DNA of 64,000 nucleotides, taken from assembly GCF_051622035.1 (NCBI RefSeq), contig NC_135357.1, forward strand, positions 14,445,001 through 14,509,000, read 5' to 3'. The notes under the pieces were generated by a model, which saw only the letters and a program-made list of their open reading frames with translations, did no database searches and had not been told where the DNA came from. The translations under genes and the position numbers were made by a program. Below are positions 41,401-52,700 of this stretch, piece after piece. Numbering within the stretch: the stretch's first letter is position 1; each line of letters opens with the position of its first letter. This DNA is from Arctopsyche grandis (taxonomy: Eukaryota > Arthropoda > Insecta > Trichoptera > Hydropsychidae).

Positions 41401-41483
41401 CAGATATCGTACCAAATACATTTTCATATTCTTTGGAAATACCAAATTTAATGATGCATTTAAAATCTGAAAATTTGCTATAA
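32404..41483 (+). CDS. RRM and triple-Tudor domain protein, vreteno-like (20 exons, 970 aa)
   Basis: Likely germline piRNA-pathway factor: Tudor domains bind methylarginine on PIWI proteins. Exons: 32404-32468, 32554-32718, 32812-32881, 35506-35544, 35621-35721, 36672-36738, 36818-37003, 37088-37303, 37691-37800, 37878-37925, 38006-38182, 38264-38489, 38890-39067, 39156-39252, 39331-39784, 39866-39995, 40076-40254, 40335-40413, 41082-41246, 41323-41483, totalling 2,913 nt with consistent phases. Seen: an RRM at about 24-100 (VFVNKIPKTMG; SYALCKYESP; HAQAAIHALNAKQPLHLQVN), an N/K-rich region with a duplicated module (about 170-303), then Tudor-type repeats near 356-490 (VWYRAIEFVNGKFSLIDRG), 590-700 (YYRAKVVSVKDGYFNVNFID) and 845-920 (SWYRAFVVREDGENVKVQFV then DYGN). 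Only the last keeps the full aromatic-cage motif. RRM plus Tudor recalls Vreteno and TDRD10. I see no MYND finger, only a CPSC pair, so the exact orthologue is open. Confidence 0.82.
33377..34866. mobile_element. piggyBac-like element remnant in Tudor intron 3
   Basis: TTAA at 33373-33376 and 34867-34870 bounds ends CACTTTGACAACGGGG and, reversed from the right, CTCGTTAACGACGGGG, which agree at 12 of 16 positions. No transposase frame survives. The GC-rich GATTCCGCGTTCCCCGTC motif near the right end is present twice. Confidence 0.45.
35161..35298 (+). repeat. 42-bp tandem repeat in Tudor intron 3
   Basis: Copies begin at 35161, 35203, 35245 and 35287 with CCAGTTACAAAGATGTAGAT followed by AATTTATATATGAAGTATAT. 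The last copy is partial. Because 42 is a multiple of three, the array is open on both strands, which explains the long frames here. Upstream at about 34980 is a retroelement tail motif also present at 26200. Confidence 0.85.
35907..36509 (+). mobile_element. Internally deleted Merlin/IS1595-like transposon
   Basis: Inverted ends GGTGCCACTTTAAT and AAAGTGGCACC are flanked by ATTTTGTT (35899-35906) and ATTTAGTT (36510-36517), an 8-bp duplication with one change. Inside, the plus strand starts a frame at about 35998 with MLLKHFYQNIVSSEENAVEF and then LRQRNLLD, which looks like the N-terminus of IS1595/Merlin-type transposases. Around 36245 a NHICWKALRKNEDD piece resembles their C-terminus. The middle is missing. 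It lies in intron 5 of the Tudor gene. Confidence 0.6.
36700..37235 (+). repeat. Tandem duplication of exon plus intron in the Tudor gene
   Basis: The segment from within exon 6 through intron 6 and most of exon 7 is repeated in tandem as the end of exon 7, intron 7 and exon 8. The offset is 265 bp at the start and 270 bp after a small insertion in the second intron. The two introns are nearly identical, including ATAAATGGGTATTATTTTAT. The duplicated exons encode the same NNSFNNKKNDMNSSEQFFTA-type module, and reading frame is kept. Confidence 0.92.
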
Positions 41484-41537
41484 GTTTATTTTCTTTACGC
41501 GTTCAGAATGTATGTGAACACCATTTATCTCCCTTGA

Positions 41538-41540
<3 letters not shown>

Positions 41541-41618
<78 letters not shown>
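41541..41618. repeat. (AT)n microsatellite
   Basis: About 39 uninterrupted AT dinucleotides lie just downstream of the Tudor gene stop codon, probably within or next to its 3' UTR. Confidence 0.95.
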
Positions 41619-41623
<5 letters not shown>

Positions 41624-43321
41624 TTCACATTGAAAATATTTTTTGTCTCAAATTACTTTGTATTATTCGTAGACAGGATATTTGTTTCATTGGTCTATCC
41701 ACAACATGACCGAAGAAGATTGGTTCTAGTATAAGAAAGTGGTAACACATTAGGGATAAAAAAGATATTTTAAAAATTAACTTGATATAGGATAACAACA
41801 CGTTTTCTTGTGTATGGATTTCATTTCTTGTAGGTTATTTATTTTACTTATTGAACTGATCTACTTTGTTAGGCCTTATTATTACTTTATTTTCTTCTGT
41901 GAACAAAATTAAGTTACGCCCTAACTTTTTTACATTTTATAGTTAACTATAAGTAAAAAAAAAATTTTTTGAAAAAATGTGTTTTTCATTCATTGTGATT
42001 CAAGTTTTATTTTTTAATAAGGCTTATTAATATTATTATGTAACTGTATGAAAGGGAAAAAATATTTTTTTTAATTCTTAAGATTTAATATTCCAGTCGA
42101 ATGTCAGACATTTGTGGTATTATGTAAGTAAGACGCGAGCGTTTTAACAAGTAACCACCAAGTATTTTTATTTACGTTCCTACACTGAACTATTGTAATT
42201 TAATAATATGTAATGCATTTTATTTTAATTTCTCCAAAAACATGATTTTACTGCCAAGGATCTTTCTTCATTTTTCGCCCTTTGAAGACATGTGTATTAA
42301 AATAAATTGAATTGTTCTACAGTTTTCTATTAATGAACAAACTGTGTGTGTACATAATAATAAAAGTAGACATAACTTGTACTCCTATTTTAATTATCAA
42401 GTATTTGAAAGACTTCAAACATAATACTATTTTGATTTCAAATATTATACATTAATGTGTATTACAGTTTTGTTGGTTTATTTTTTCATTCTTCAACTTA
42501 AAAATAAAATTACTTAACTAGATTATCTCGATAACATTAATTCTGGTAAAATATTTTATATATTCAATAAGTGAAAGTTAATACTATAATTTTTTTTAGT
42601 AGTGTTTAAGTCAATGTAATACATATATATATGTACGGAAATGTGTTTTTTGCACATTATAAGGGAAATTCTTCCTTTGATTCATTTAAATGCTTTAATT
42701 TTATCACAAATCTAAATGATAATAATCAAATACAATTTGAAATGTTATCATTCGGTCAGTATTTTAAATGGAATGTACAAAACTTTTTTGTAACACTGAT
42801 CATCAAAATTTAACTATGTCATACCAACATATTTTTACCTGATTACGATATTTGGTTCTTATATGTTGTTGGTACATAATAAAAAACAGCATTCTTCCCT
42901 ACTTAAAAATGTAGTTTATAAAATGATACAGGTTTTCGACAATTTTAATTCACATCTGTACAAAATAAATGTTTTTTATGTTCAAAAATTGTGTTTAATT
43001 TTTAAACGATTATTTATATATAAAAAAGAAATGTTTATAAAGAATTGAATTATTTTATTTAAACTGGATATTGATTGGTTGAAATATAATATTTATATTT
43101 TATTATTTTCATTAGGTAATAGTAATTGATGTCCTATCTAAAAGGAAAGCATCAATTAAACACTAATACATGTTGATCGACACTTAACATATTGTTGGCG
43201 ATGAGCGTAGAAACCCACAATTAACAATTTATAATATAATTCACAATAATATATTTAGCTATAAATGAGTTCAAATAGGCTTTTAAAACATTCTATGTGA
43301 AGAACTTCATTGAGCTTATAA
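41619..43321. other. Convergent intergenic DNA, no gene seen
   Basis: AT-rich DNA between the ends of the Tudor gene (+) and Arp2 (-). It must contain both 3' UTRs. Several AATAAA/TTTATT motifs (such as 42301-42306 on the plus strand) are possible polyadenylation signals. No further structure was found. Confidence 0.5.
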
Positions 43322-46300
43322 TTAACTAGCCCGAGGTCCAAGCTTCCGCAAACAATTGATTCCCTAAAAGAACAATTTACATGTCAAATAAATAAAAACC
43401 TTGAAAATATAACAATTGAAAGTCTTAATTAACTTACTTGTTCGTTGTATTCATTTTTTGAGAGCCAAAATGAGTCTCTGTCTTTCATAACTTCGGCTAA
43501 AACAGCACCACCTATGAATACCATATCTTTGCGTCTCGGTGGGTCTTCAATCCGAATTTTGAATTTCTAAAATACAACAAAACATTAAACTATTTGCATA
43601 ATAATAATACGAACATATACAATAATAATATTCAGTTACGGCAAGTTTGTCTGTGTCATTTTTAAGAACCCTTTCGAGATAAAGTTGTTTTATTTCTCGT
43701 TCCAAGCGAGACGGCAATCCTGGATACATCGTGGATCCTCCCGAAAGAACAATATGCTTGTATAACTCGTGGCGCATATCAATATCGGCAGCCTACAAAC
43801 CATAATAGAAAGACTATAAAACAAAAATTATTTTAAACATGTTGATTTAAAACTGATGATGCATACCTGTATTGTGGAAAATACTAATTCAGCTATTCCT
43901 TGTCCCTCCACATTAATGAGATGAGGCTGGAAAAGCGCTTCGGGAGCTTCAAATCTTTCACCCCCAACTTTAATGACCCGACCATCAGGTAACTGTAATA
44001 TAATCGCAAGTAAAATATGTAATATGAATTAAATTTATTCATTTTTGTCACAATGTATTTTCTTTAGTCACTTACTACATAAGGTTCTACAAGTACAGTA
44101 GTTTCCAAGGCGAGTTTTTGCTCTTGCTCTATATTATAACCGATGTAGCAAAGCTTTTCTTTCATCATGCGGACCGTTTCAAAATCAGCAGAATGGTTAA
44201 ATGCATAACCGCGAAGCAACAATAACTAGAATTTATAAAACGGAATGATTGAAATATTTAACAATAAAAAGTATAATGACATGTGCATATACCAATCGTT
44301 ACTTTAATCAAATAACGTGTAATGTCTCTGCCGGCAATATCCAATCTTCTAGTTAGATGAGGCAAGGAAAATTCTTCATAAACAGGACAAATATGAGTAA
44401 CACCATCACCTAAAACATGGATTAATATGTATGTATTATATAATTATTTTGATTTTTAAACCATTTGTAAGGATTTTTGTCGAAAATACCTGAATCTACA
44501 ACGACACCAGACAATAAACCTTGTGCGTACAGAGTCAGAACGGCCTGAATAGCAATATATGCACTATCAAATCCATATTTCTCGAACATTGTCTGAAATA
44601 ATTTATGCATTGCGTGTCAACATAGCAAAACAAAGTCAGATTAAAAATAATCAAAGCTGTTTAATACCTCAATCATCTTTTCTCTGTTTTTGGTGGGATT
44701 CATTGGAGGTTCTGTAAGAAGTATTTTAGTTTCTGCTGGATTTATATCCATTTTACTAGGTCCGAATGTGTAATCCCAAACGTGACACATATCCTCCCAA
44801 TTCCGGACAACCTACATAAAGAATGTGTACATCTGAGCGTATATGTATGTATGGCATATGATGTTACAAATCGACTAAAATCTTACCCCGTTTTCCATTG
44901 GATAATTGACTTCTAACATTGATCTCAACTTTGAAGCTTCATCTCCGACCATTAAATCCTGGAATATTACATTTTATTAGTACAATAATAATAATTGCAT
45001 CGATATATAGATATATTATTAGAAACATGCGTCAAAAAAGTGTACTCTGCTAAAATAACAGCAAAAAATATTATTTTATTAAATAATAATAAAAAAAATT
45101 CAGCAATAATAATGTCGCAAAAACCATGACAATACAAGCACAAACGTCTTTTTACTGTTAGTTTCTCATAAAATATCAAATCATACGAAAACTAATTGAA
45201 ATTCGAAAATTGTTATTTTTTTCATTGAGTCCCGATTTAAAAAAAAAATGATGATTCTAATTTGCATTTCATTTTAGTCTCTAACTTACCGTAATATGTT
45301 CTGATGGACTTTCCTTTAATGTTAGCGACATGCAAATTAACAAACCAATTAACCAGTTATATTAAAAAAAAAAAGTTTACAAACACAGTAAACACTGATT
45401 ACTTTAAAATTGTATACACATATGTATATGATATATATATTGTTGATTTTGATTTAATATATAATTTGATAACGATAAAAATGTATGTATTACGCTAATA
45501 AAACTATGAATAGTACCTAATTATCCATCAATAGAATCGTATATTTTAATTGTAATCAAAATAAATATCAAGATCATCCACCGCCATTTTAATTCTATAG
45601 ATTTTGTTATAATTCAACATCGATTCTTTCATAAAATGCATACATGCGCATATTCAGAATCCGGATAAGTCTAATCTAATGAGGTGAGTAGAATGCAAGG
45701 ATTTAAATCATTTTCTGTTAATTGTGGAGAAAATTATATGCCAGAATTAGGTGCAAAAATGCTTTCAAAGCGCAGTCATTCAAACATTCATAATGATTCA
45801 CACTGAATAACTATACATATTTGACTTACTCCGATGCATAGTTCCTGAAAAATATCATAAAAACAATTCTAATTCCAATCTTATTTTTGAGTTTCATAGA
45901 GACATAATAGGTATAATACATAGTAGACGTATCTCAAGTAATTCAAATATTTTACCTTCACTTCAATGTCGCCTATTTTATTTTCAGCTCTAATTATCGG
46001 TCTTCCAACCATAGATGGAAATATGTGAGCTGGAAAGTTACTCCCAGCATATCCACACTTCACAAACTGAAACCACAAAAGATGAATCATTAATAACATT
46101 TATAAATAAAATAGAATAGTCCATAGTAAAATTCAATACTTTTGTCAAAAACGGGCATTTCAATACAATAGAATCTCGATTATCCGGACTAATTGGTGAT
46201 TAAGGTAGTCCGGATAATCGAAAAAATGAGAATTGAAAGGGAAAGACGTGTACATTCAGTACGAATAATTTTTATTTGTCTACATTTACATATGTATATA

Positions 46301-47812
46301 ATAACATGAAAATCAATATTAAATTATTCTTTATTAAGAAATTCAATTATGAATTTTTACTTAAGTTAGCTATTCTTTTTGAAGCTGCCAAATCGCGAAT
46401 ACTTTTCATACAACTGTGGACCAGATATTGGCTGTCCAGACAATCATCTTTGAATGAAACACATAAAAATACATTTTCATTTCCTGATTTTTTCAGAACC
46501 TGACGCTCTTAGCTTCCATCTTCTGACATTAAAGAATCAGTAAACTTGATAATTTTTCCACTTTGTTTTTTTATATCCGAGATCATTGACGTTCCAATAC
46601 TATATTTATTTGACAAAAAACGTCCTAAAGCATCGCTTTTTAAAGCATTGATGATATCTAATTTGTCTTTTAATGATAATACAACACATTTTCTTTTCCA
46701 TATTGGTAATATGGAATTGGTAATATAAATATTTAAATTGCGATCAAATTTTCAAGAAACAAACGTCCTTTGAGTATTGAATTTTGTAAACAACTGACTC
46801 ATTTCTTCGTCTTATTTTCGAAATTTTATGTAATGTATTTCAAAACAGCAAAATCATAACATTTGTGTTTGTTTTTAACAATCTAGATAATCGACGTTCT
46901 ACTGTATTAGATATAATTCAATAGCATATTACAACCATAGTATCGTTGTAATAGTATCGTCTAAAAGCGAGCCATCGAAGAGAGAGACGGAAAGTCAGAA
47001 GAGAGACAAGACAGAGAGAGAGAGAGAGACGAAGTTTACCAAACAATGAACAAACTCTGCTGCGCAGAGTTTTTGTAGCAACATTTTTGGAGGCTGAGAG
47101 CGATTCTATACATTCTACTTCTATGATTACAACAAAAAAATGTGAGTTGCACACTACAACACATAATACTAAATTCTTATATGATAAGATTTGCAATGTT
47201 ATTTTGGTAACCCGTGAATCGGAATTTTTTTAATGTATTTTATTAAAAGTTTTTCTATATATCTATATAATATATATAAAGAAAGCTCAATAAGAAAGTT
47301 GCAATTTAAAAAATGGTGCAATAAATCTTTTTATATATAATAAAAATAAATATTGAAATAGGAATGCGAAAAATATTCAATTCCAATATTGGGTGACATA
47401 TCAAGATAAGAATCGCTCAATTGAATATTTATATTGGATTAATTGTGAAATCGATTTCATACACATATTTATGACTTTATAAGCAGAGAAAGCATATTAT
47501 ATTCAATGAAACTACATATGTATAAATCTTGCCAAAAAAAAGAAAACATTGCACAATTTTGTATAAATAATTCACACGTACAAAAACATGTGTCAAAACT
47601 TTGAAACCATTTTTATTATCGATTTGCTGGTATAATATTATGAGGTCAGTCAAAAATGAACACGCATGAGTAATGAACACTCAACACACTAATGAAAGTT
47701 TGGGTATGATGAAGTTTTGTTGAATCTGATGAGACCAGTATCTGAGTGTATAGTGAGTACTGACCCCAGTGCCATTGTCGCAGACGATAACCTTCCTGCC
47801 TTGACTGTCCAT
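43322..47812 (-). CDS. Arp2: Actin-related protein 2 (11 exons, 394 aa)
   Basis: Subunit of the cytoplasmic Arp2/3 complex, which nucleates branched actin. Minus-strand exons: 47812-47765, 46066-45956, 44958-44887, 44811-44668, 44592-44490, 44409-44303, 44225-44076, 43992-43867, 43792-43640, 43566-43438, 43363-43322, totalling 1,185 nt. The product of 394 aa equals the vertebrate length. Diagnostic segments are [16 protein letters not shown] (phosphate loop 1), [58 protein letters not shown] (second ATP loop), [20 protein letters not shown], and [20 protein letters not shown] (adenosine pocket). The match along the whole length leaves no doubt about identity. Two short in-phase exon candidates lie in intron 2. 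The gene is divergent from CEBPZ. Confidence 0.97.
45290..45313 (-). other. Candidate 24-nt microexon of Arp2
   Basis: On the Arp2 strand 24 nt (GAAAGTCCATCAGAACATAT then TACG) are flanked by a GCTAACATTAAAG acceptor and a GTAAGTTAG donor. They would add ESPSEHIT between residues 53 and 54 in phase 0. The donor is strong; the acceptor lacks a long pyrimidine tract. Confidence 0.4.
45830..45844 (-). other. Candidate 15-nt microexon of Arp2
   Basis: On the Arp2 strand GATATTTTTCAG precedes GAACTATGCATCGGA, which is followed by GTAAGTC. The 15 nt encode ELCIG in phase 0 and would insert five residues after Lys53. From memory, a vertebrate ACTR2 isoform also carries a five-residue insert at this junction. 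Confidence 0.5.
46166..46904 (-). mobile_element. Decayed pogo/Tigger transposon in Arp2 intron 1
   Basis: TA dinucleotides at 46164-46165 and 46905-46906 bound inverted ends (CAATAGAATCTCGATTATCC on the left; CAGTAGAACGTCGATTATCT reversed from the right). The minus strand around 46705-46540 reads [20 protein letters not shown] and [15 protein letters not shown], the CENP-B-like N-terminal helix-turn-helix of Tigger transposases. A further piece ([20 protein letters not shown]) follows after stops. The catalytic part is missing. Confidence 0.75.
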
Positions 47813-48350
47813 GGTCGCAGTCGGCACCACCTCTCTACTTATTTGTCAACAGTGATCTAGAAACTGTTGACTAGAAACTGCTGACTAGAAACTGCTGACT
47901 AGAAACTGCTGAGATAGATCTGGAGTGTGGAGTCAGCGATCGATCTAGTAATTCGGTGATCGACGGCTGCCAAACGAGCGCCGAGCGCTGACAGCAAACC
48001 GGCACCGCAAGCCGACACCCACAGCTCTCTAGCTCTCTAGCTCACCCGCTACAGCGCAACCTAAAATCTATCTTATCGCTATGGGATTAAAGTCTATTAT
48101 AGCCTGGCTAAAATCTGACACGCCTTTGGGTTCGTTAGTCATTGGTTTGACCAACAGCGCTGATAAAACGACTTGTTATCCTTTCCATATCTACATCGAG
48201 CGATAATAAATGTCAGCCACATTTGATTTAGCTTTTTAGTCATGTTCATGATAATAATGCCATATAAATTGTATTATTTTGTAAAAATATTTATTATAGT
48301 CAGGGAGGGGGAGTTGGAAGTTTCTGACTTCCCCTTTAAAAAAATTCTTT
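47813..48350 (-). promoter_or_regulatory. Arp2 upstream region with a 14-bp tandem repeat
   Basis: The region directly upstream of the Arp2 ATG is GC-richer than its surroundings and should hold its promoter and leader. About 47858-47911 contains just under four copies of GACTAGAAACTGCT. A CTCTCTAGCTCTCTAGCTC run lies near 48030. No defined promoter motif was recognised. Confidence 0.35.
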
Positions 48351-48356
48351 TGCTAT

Positions 48357-48507
48357 TGGCTACGTCTACACTACCGATATCTACACTCAATATTCTCGAA
48401 TTTCCATATCCAGTTCCCAAATTGCAACCTGTAGTTGCTATTTAGGAACTGGTTATGGAAAAATTCGCAAATATCGGGTGTAGATATCGGTAGTGTGGAC
48501 ATAGCCA
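48357..48507. mobile_element. Small fold-back MITE, about 150 bp
   Basis: The left arm TGGCTACGTCTACACTACCG plus ATATCTACACTC is mirrored by GGGTGTAGATATCGG and TAGTGTGGACATAGCCA. The arms continue inward with imperfect pairing around CAGTTCC/GGAACTGG. It lies between the divergent Arp2 and CEBPZ genes. Confidence 0.65.
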
Positions 48508-48734
48508 GTAGGTAAAAGTGGGAAAACTACACTTGTTGGCTATGCAAAAGTCGTTGGCCACTTGAATTAAAAATATTCAATTGAAATAATGTGAAATTTT
48601 ATCGTATAGTATTGATTTATTTCGACATTGGTCTGATAAATCGTGAAATTTATTAACCAATATAGTTTAGGACTACAAAATCACACAATATTAATTTATC
48701 AAAATGTGTCTTAAATCAATATTATTAATATATA

Positions 48735-48895
48735 ACAGTGTTGTGCCCGTTGATATGTCAACGGGTGGTTTTGGAAAGAAATTGATACACACATTAGGCT
48801 GCTGTTGCTACGGTTTTAGCATGCATAGCAATAGCAGTCAATTCATATCGCTCTCTCATTCCATCCCCGCACGCTCGCCTGCGGGGATGGAATCC
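48735..48895. repeat. Two strong hairpins between Arp2 and CEBPZ
   Basis: CCCGTTGATATGTCAACGGG (about 48747-48766) is a near-perfect palindrome. About 48861-48892 pairs TTCCATCCCCGC with GCGGGGATGGAA around a short loop. The first resembles the CCCG...CGGGTGG hairpin at the end of some insect retroelements, so this may be another remnant. Confidence 0.5.
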
Positions 48896-48997
48896 ATTCA
48901 TTTGTCTGTTTGTTCATTCGTCAGTTTTAACACGCAATCTCCCACATTTTTTGAATTTCTGATAATTTTAATATCTATTTTTTTATATCCATAAAAT

Positions 48998-49202
48998 GGT
49001 TCGGTGATTACTGGTCACAAATTATTCGTCATAAAGTCACTAAAATCTCTATAACGGAACATCTGGCAGCCGAAAAGTCCATCATACTAACGATAAATAT
49101 CATAGTAACGAGAACTTGAGTGCCAAATATTGTGTATTCGCGATTTTCATGGCAAAAATTGTCTTTGTGACCACCCCAATGTAACGAATAGTCCAATTAC
49201 CC
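48998..49202. mobile_element. GGTTCGGTGATTA-family MITE, 205 bp
   Basis: Starts GGTTCGGTGATTACTGGTC and ends AGTCCAATTACCC. A perfect 8-bp duplication CATAAAAT flanks it (48990-48997 and 49203-49210). The interior (AACATCTGGCAGCCGAAAAG) matches the element at 30168-30344. A partial inverted copy of the family follows at 49227-49308, ending AATCACCGAAC. Confidence 0.8.
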
Positions 49203-49786
49203 CATAAAATATATACATACTTCCGTTTCATTATTGCGTGCCAGATGTTCCGTGATCGAGATTTTAGTGACATTTGCGAGATCGATTTGTGTGGAATAAT
49301 CACCGAACTCAATTAAATACTCACAGGTAAATAAAAAGAATAGAAATAAATAAATAAAAAATAGAAAGAATATCAAATATGCCTAATTTAAAATTCTATT
49401 TTCATACATTTTCAAAATGAAAATAACTTTTATTAGATTCTAAATTCTGTTATTCAAGTTTTTGCTGGCTGGGGACCCCCGAATTTCGAGCCTCGTACAT
49501 GCATGCAGCATGATGCGCCACTGTGAACTTACATATGCTAATCTACTCAAATAAAATTCAACTTACTTTTCAATTTTTACGTGAGTAACGTGTTACTCCT
49601 GCAGGTCGAGCTATTTTAAGTTTTCTGGTTTTAAATTTAAAATTAATGGTCACCTAATTCATTATAATTGGAGTAATGTCAAATACAAGTATAAAAAAAA
49701 CTACACGTTATGGCCAACACGTGTTGAAGCTCATGTGGATTGTGGACTGATGGGGTTAACTTTATCAGTCAAACATACATTTTAAT

Positions 49787-52700
49787 ATGAAGCATATTAA
49801 GTTCGAGGAGAATATTGAACAGGACGAGGCGTATCAAGAGAATGGAAACCGTAACGATACCCAACTCATTTCCAAGATAGCGGATAACCAATATGAAGAC
49901 GAGTTCGAGATCTCCGATACAATCAAATGGCATCAAAATGTGAGCCACTCATTTGATGTGCTTAATTCTATTCGTATTTTGATTTCGATTTATTATATGC
50001 GTGTACATTTATTTCAGCTGCCGGAAGAACCAATCGATGTTAAGTCTTTGGATTTTGAACAAATAAACACATTGAAAAAAGAAGCGACTGGCATTCTTCA
50101 TGGCGAATCTTTAGCATACGAAACTAGTGAGTTTAATGTAATAATCAATAACTAGGCTTATAGCAATTTTTGTAAAGTAAATAATTATTCTGTATTCTTC
50201 CAGAGATGAATCGCGGTGGGTCTTCGGATCAAAAGTGGGCTCGTTCCCTACTATCTAAAGGTGCTATGGCTGATCGAGTAGCCGCTGCCACTGTTTTGAT
50301 TCAAGTACTTTTTGCTCATTTAATATCTTATTAAATTATTAATTATTTATTAACGTTATATGTATGTCTATTTCAGGATAACCCTACTTTTCACTTGAAT
50401 GCTCTTAGAAATCTGGTATCAATGGTAAAACCTGCTAAAAAGAAAGACAGTTTAACTGTTATTGGTAAGCATAAATAAATAATATAATATTTGTTGTATT
50501 TCCTATAATATTTTGATGTACTTATTTTTATATTTTGTTTTCAATCAATTTTCAGAAACATTATCAGAACTTTTCATTTCTGATTTATTATTGCCTGAAG
50601 CAAAACTTCGGCCATTCGAAAGCAGGGCTTTGAGCGAACTCGAAAAAATGAGTTCTGGAAATCGAGATCACAGAAGAAAGATACTGACTAATTGGATATT
50701 TGAAGACCAACTTAAAGAAATATATGGAGGTATTAATACTGACTTATTTTTTCAACCAATTGTTTAAATCTTTTTCTGATTTTTGAATTGAAATTGAATA
50801 TTCTGTTTTTAGAATTTATAAAATGCTTGAACGCTTTCGCTCACGATACTATAGAAGTACATAAAGAGAAAGCCATCAGTGCAATGTCAACGTTATTAAT
50901 GCACAATCCTGAACAAGAAAAAGTAATTTTTTCTACTAATTTGGTGAACGTTTTTTTAACAAATTACTATCAATGCATTTATATTTTTCAGGTTCTTCTG
51001 TCAAATATTATAAATAAATTAGGTGACCCTTCACAAAAAGTAGCCTCGAAAGTTATTTATCATCTTTGTCAAGTTCTTTACAATCACCCAAATATGAAAA
51101 AAGTAGTATTAGATGAAATTGAAAAAATGTTATTTAGGTACATATTTATTTATTTTGCGATTGTGATCGTTTGACTGCTTTTGAATTTCTAACTAAATAC
51201 GATTGAAATTTTTAGACCTAACATATCACCAAAAGCCCAGTATTATGGTGTATGCTTTTTGAACCAATTTTTCCTATCAAAAGATGATAACAAAGTTGCT
51301 GAAAATCTCGTCCGTGTGTACTTTTCATTTTTTAAAGCATCTATAAAGAAGGTAAACTTTTGTACATATATACTTATGAATTTTTGTTGTTGTATTATTT
51401 AATGTTTACTTGTTTATAGGGTGATATTGATTCTCGTTTGATGAGTGCTATATTGACCGGTGTTAAGCGGTGTCAGCCTTTTCTTGGTCAACAAAAATTA
51501 GAAGAAATACAAACCCAAGCTGATGCTTTGCATCGACTTGTTCATCTCGCTCGCTATAATATTTCTCTTCATGCACTGGCATTGTTATTCCAGATATCTC
51601 CTTTAGCAACTCAACTTAGTGATAGGTGTTTATTTTTACTTTTATTTTATTATACATGTACATATATTTACTATTCTATATATGTATTGCTATCGATTAA
51701 AAATTTTAGATACTATTGTGCCCTTTACAAGAAACTTGCTGATCCAGAAACACTCACAACAACACTTCCGGCTTTGATGATGAATCTTGTATATAGATCA
51801 ATTAAGGCTGATAAATGCCAGTCAAGAGTTCTGGCATTCTTAAAACGATTGTTGCAATTAGCTAGCATGGCTGATGCTCCAAGAGCATGCTCATTTCTGT
51901 TGCTTATTGCCAGGTTGGCGAGAAGTAAAAAATTGCCAATGCAATGGATCGAGAAGGATGAAGTGAAAATTGTAACTATTGAAAATACATTCATCTATAA
52001 GATATATTTTGAAGATTTATTCAATAATATTTAATTTAATTATAGTCACCTGACAGTGTTGCCGAGTTAGGAAATAATTGTAATGAAGGTGATATTAAAA
52101 ATGCCAACGAGGATACTCAAAATTCAAATGAAAATCTTAATGAAGATAATAAAAGTAAAAAGAAAAAGAAAACCAAACTTTCCAACGAAAAGAAAGCAAT
52201 CTTAGGATTGAACATCAATAATACCGAAAAAAAAACATTGTGGATCGGAGATAAAATGGATTTATTGAACGGTAAGATTTTTTGTTTTTATACTTTATGT
52301 TGTTAGAAATAATAAATAATACAATTATTGTGAATTTCGAAGAAGAAGACGATGATGAGATATATCATGACATACCGCTGGAAGAAGATGAGGAAGAACA
52401 TAAACGAAAAATTGGAAAACTTGTTAAAAATAAAAAGTCTTCATCTCAGGGTTGGATTCACATCCCAAATGTGAAAACAGAATCTGAAATCAAAAAAGAT
52501 GATGAACCCTCGCCTGATAATTTAGATAAAGAAGACGATACTGAGAAAGAAAAGAAGCTAAAAATTCTCCTTAAAAAGACTAAAAATTTGGATAAGGTAG
52601 AAAATTTGTTTTCAAAAATTAAATTTTTACAAAAGCATTACATTATTTAATGTATTCGTCAACTTTTAGGTGATCAAAGAATATAATCCACTCAACCGAA

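Noticed and set aside
48302-48340. Short frame after GGGAGGGGGAGTTGGAAG as a CEBPZ leader exon
   Set aside because: No donor in phase with exon 1 and no homology. The CEBPZ start at 49787 needs no upstream coding exon, although a longer N-terminus cannot be fully excluded.
52306-52342. An earlier acceptor for CEBPZ exon 12 after GTTGTTAG
   Set aside because: It would leave an intron of only 34 nt, shorter than any other here. The acceptor after TTTCGAAG gives a 71-nt intron in the same phase.
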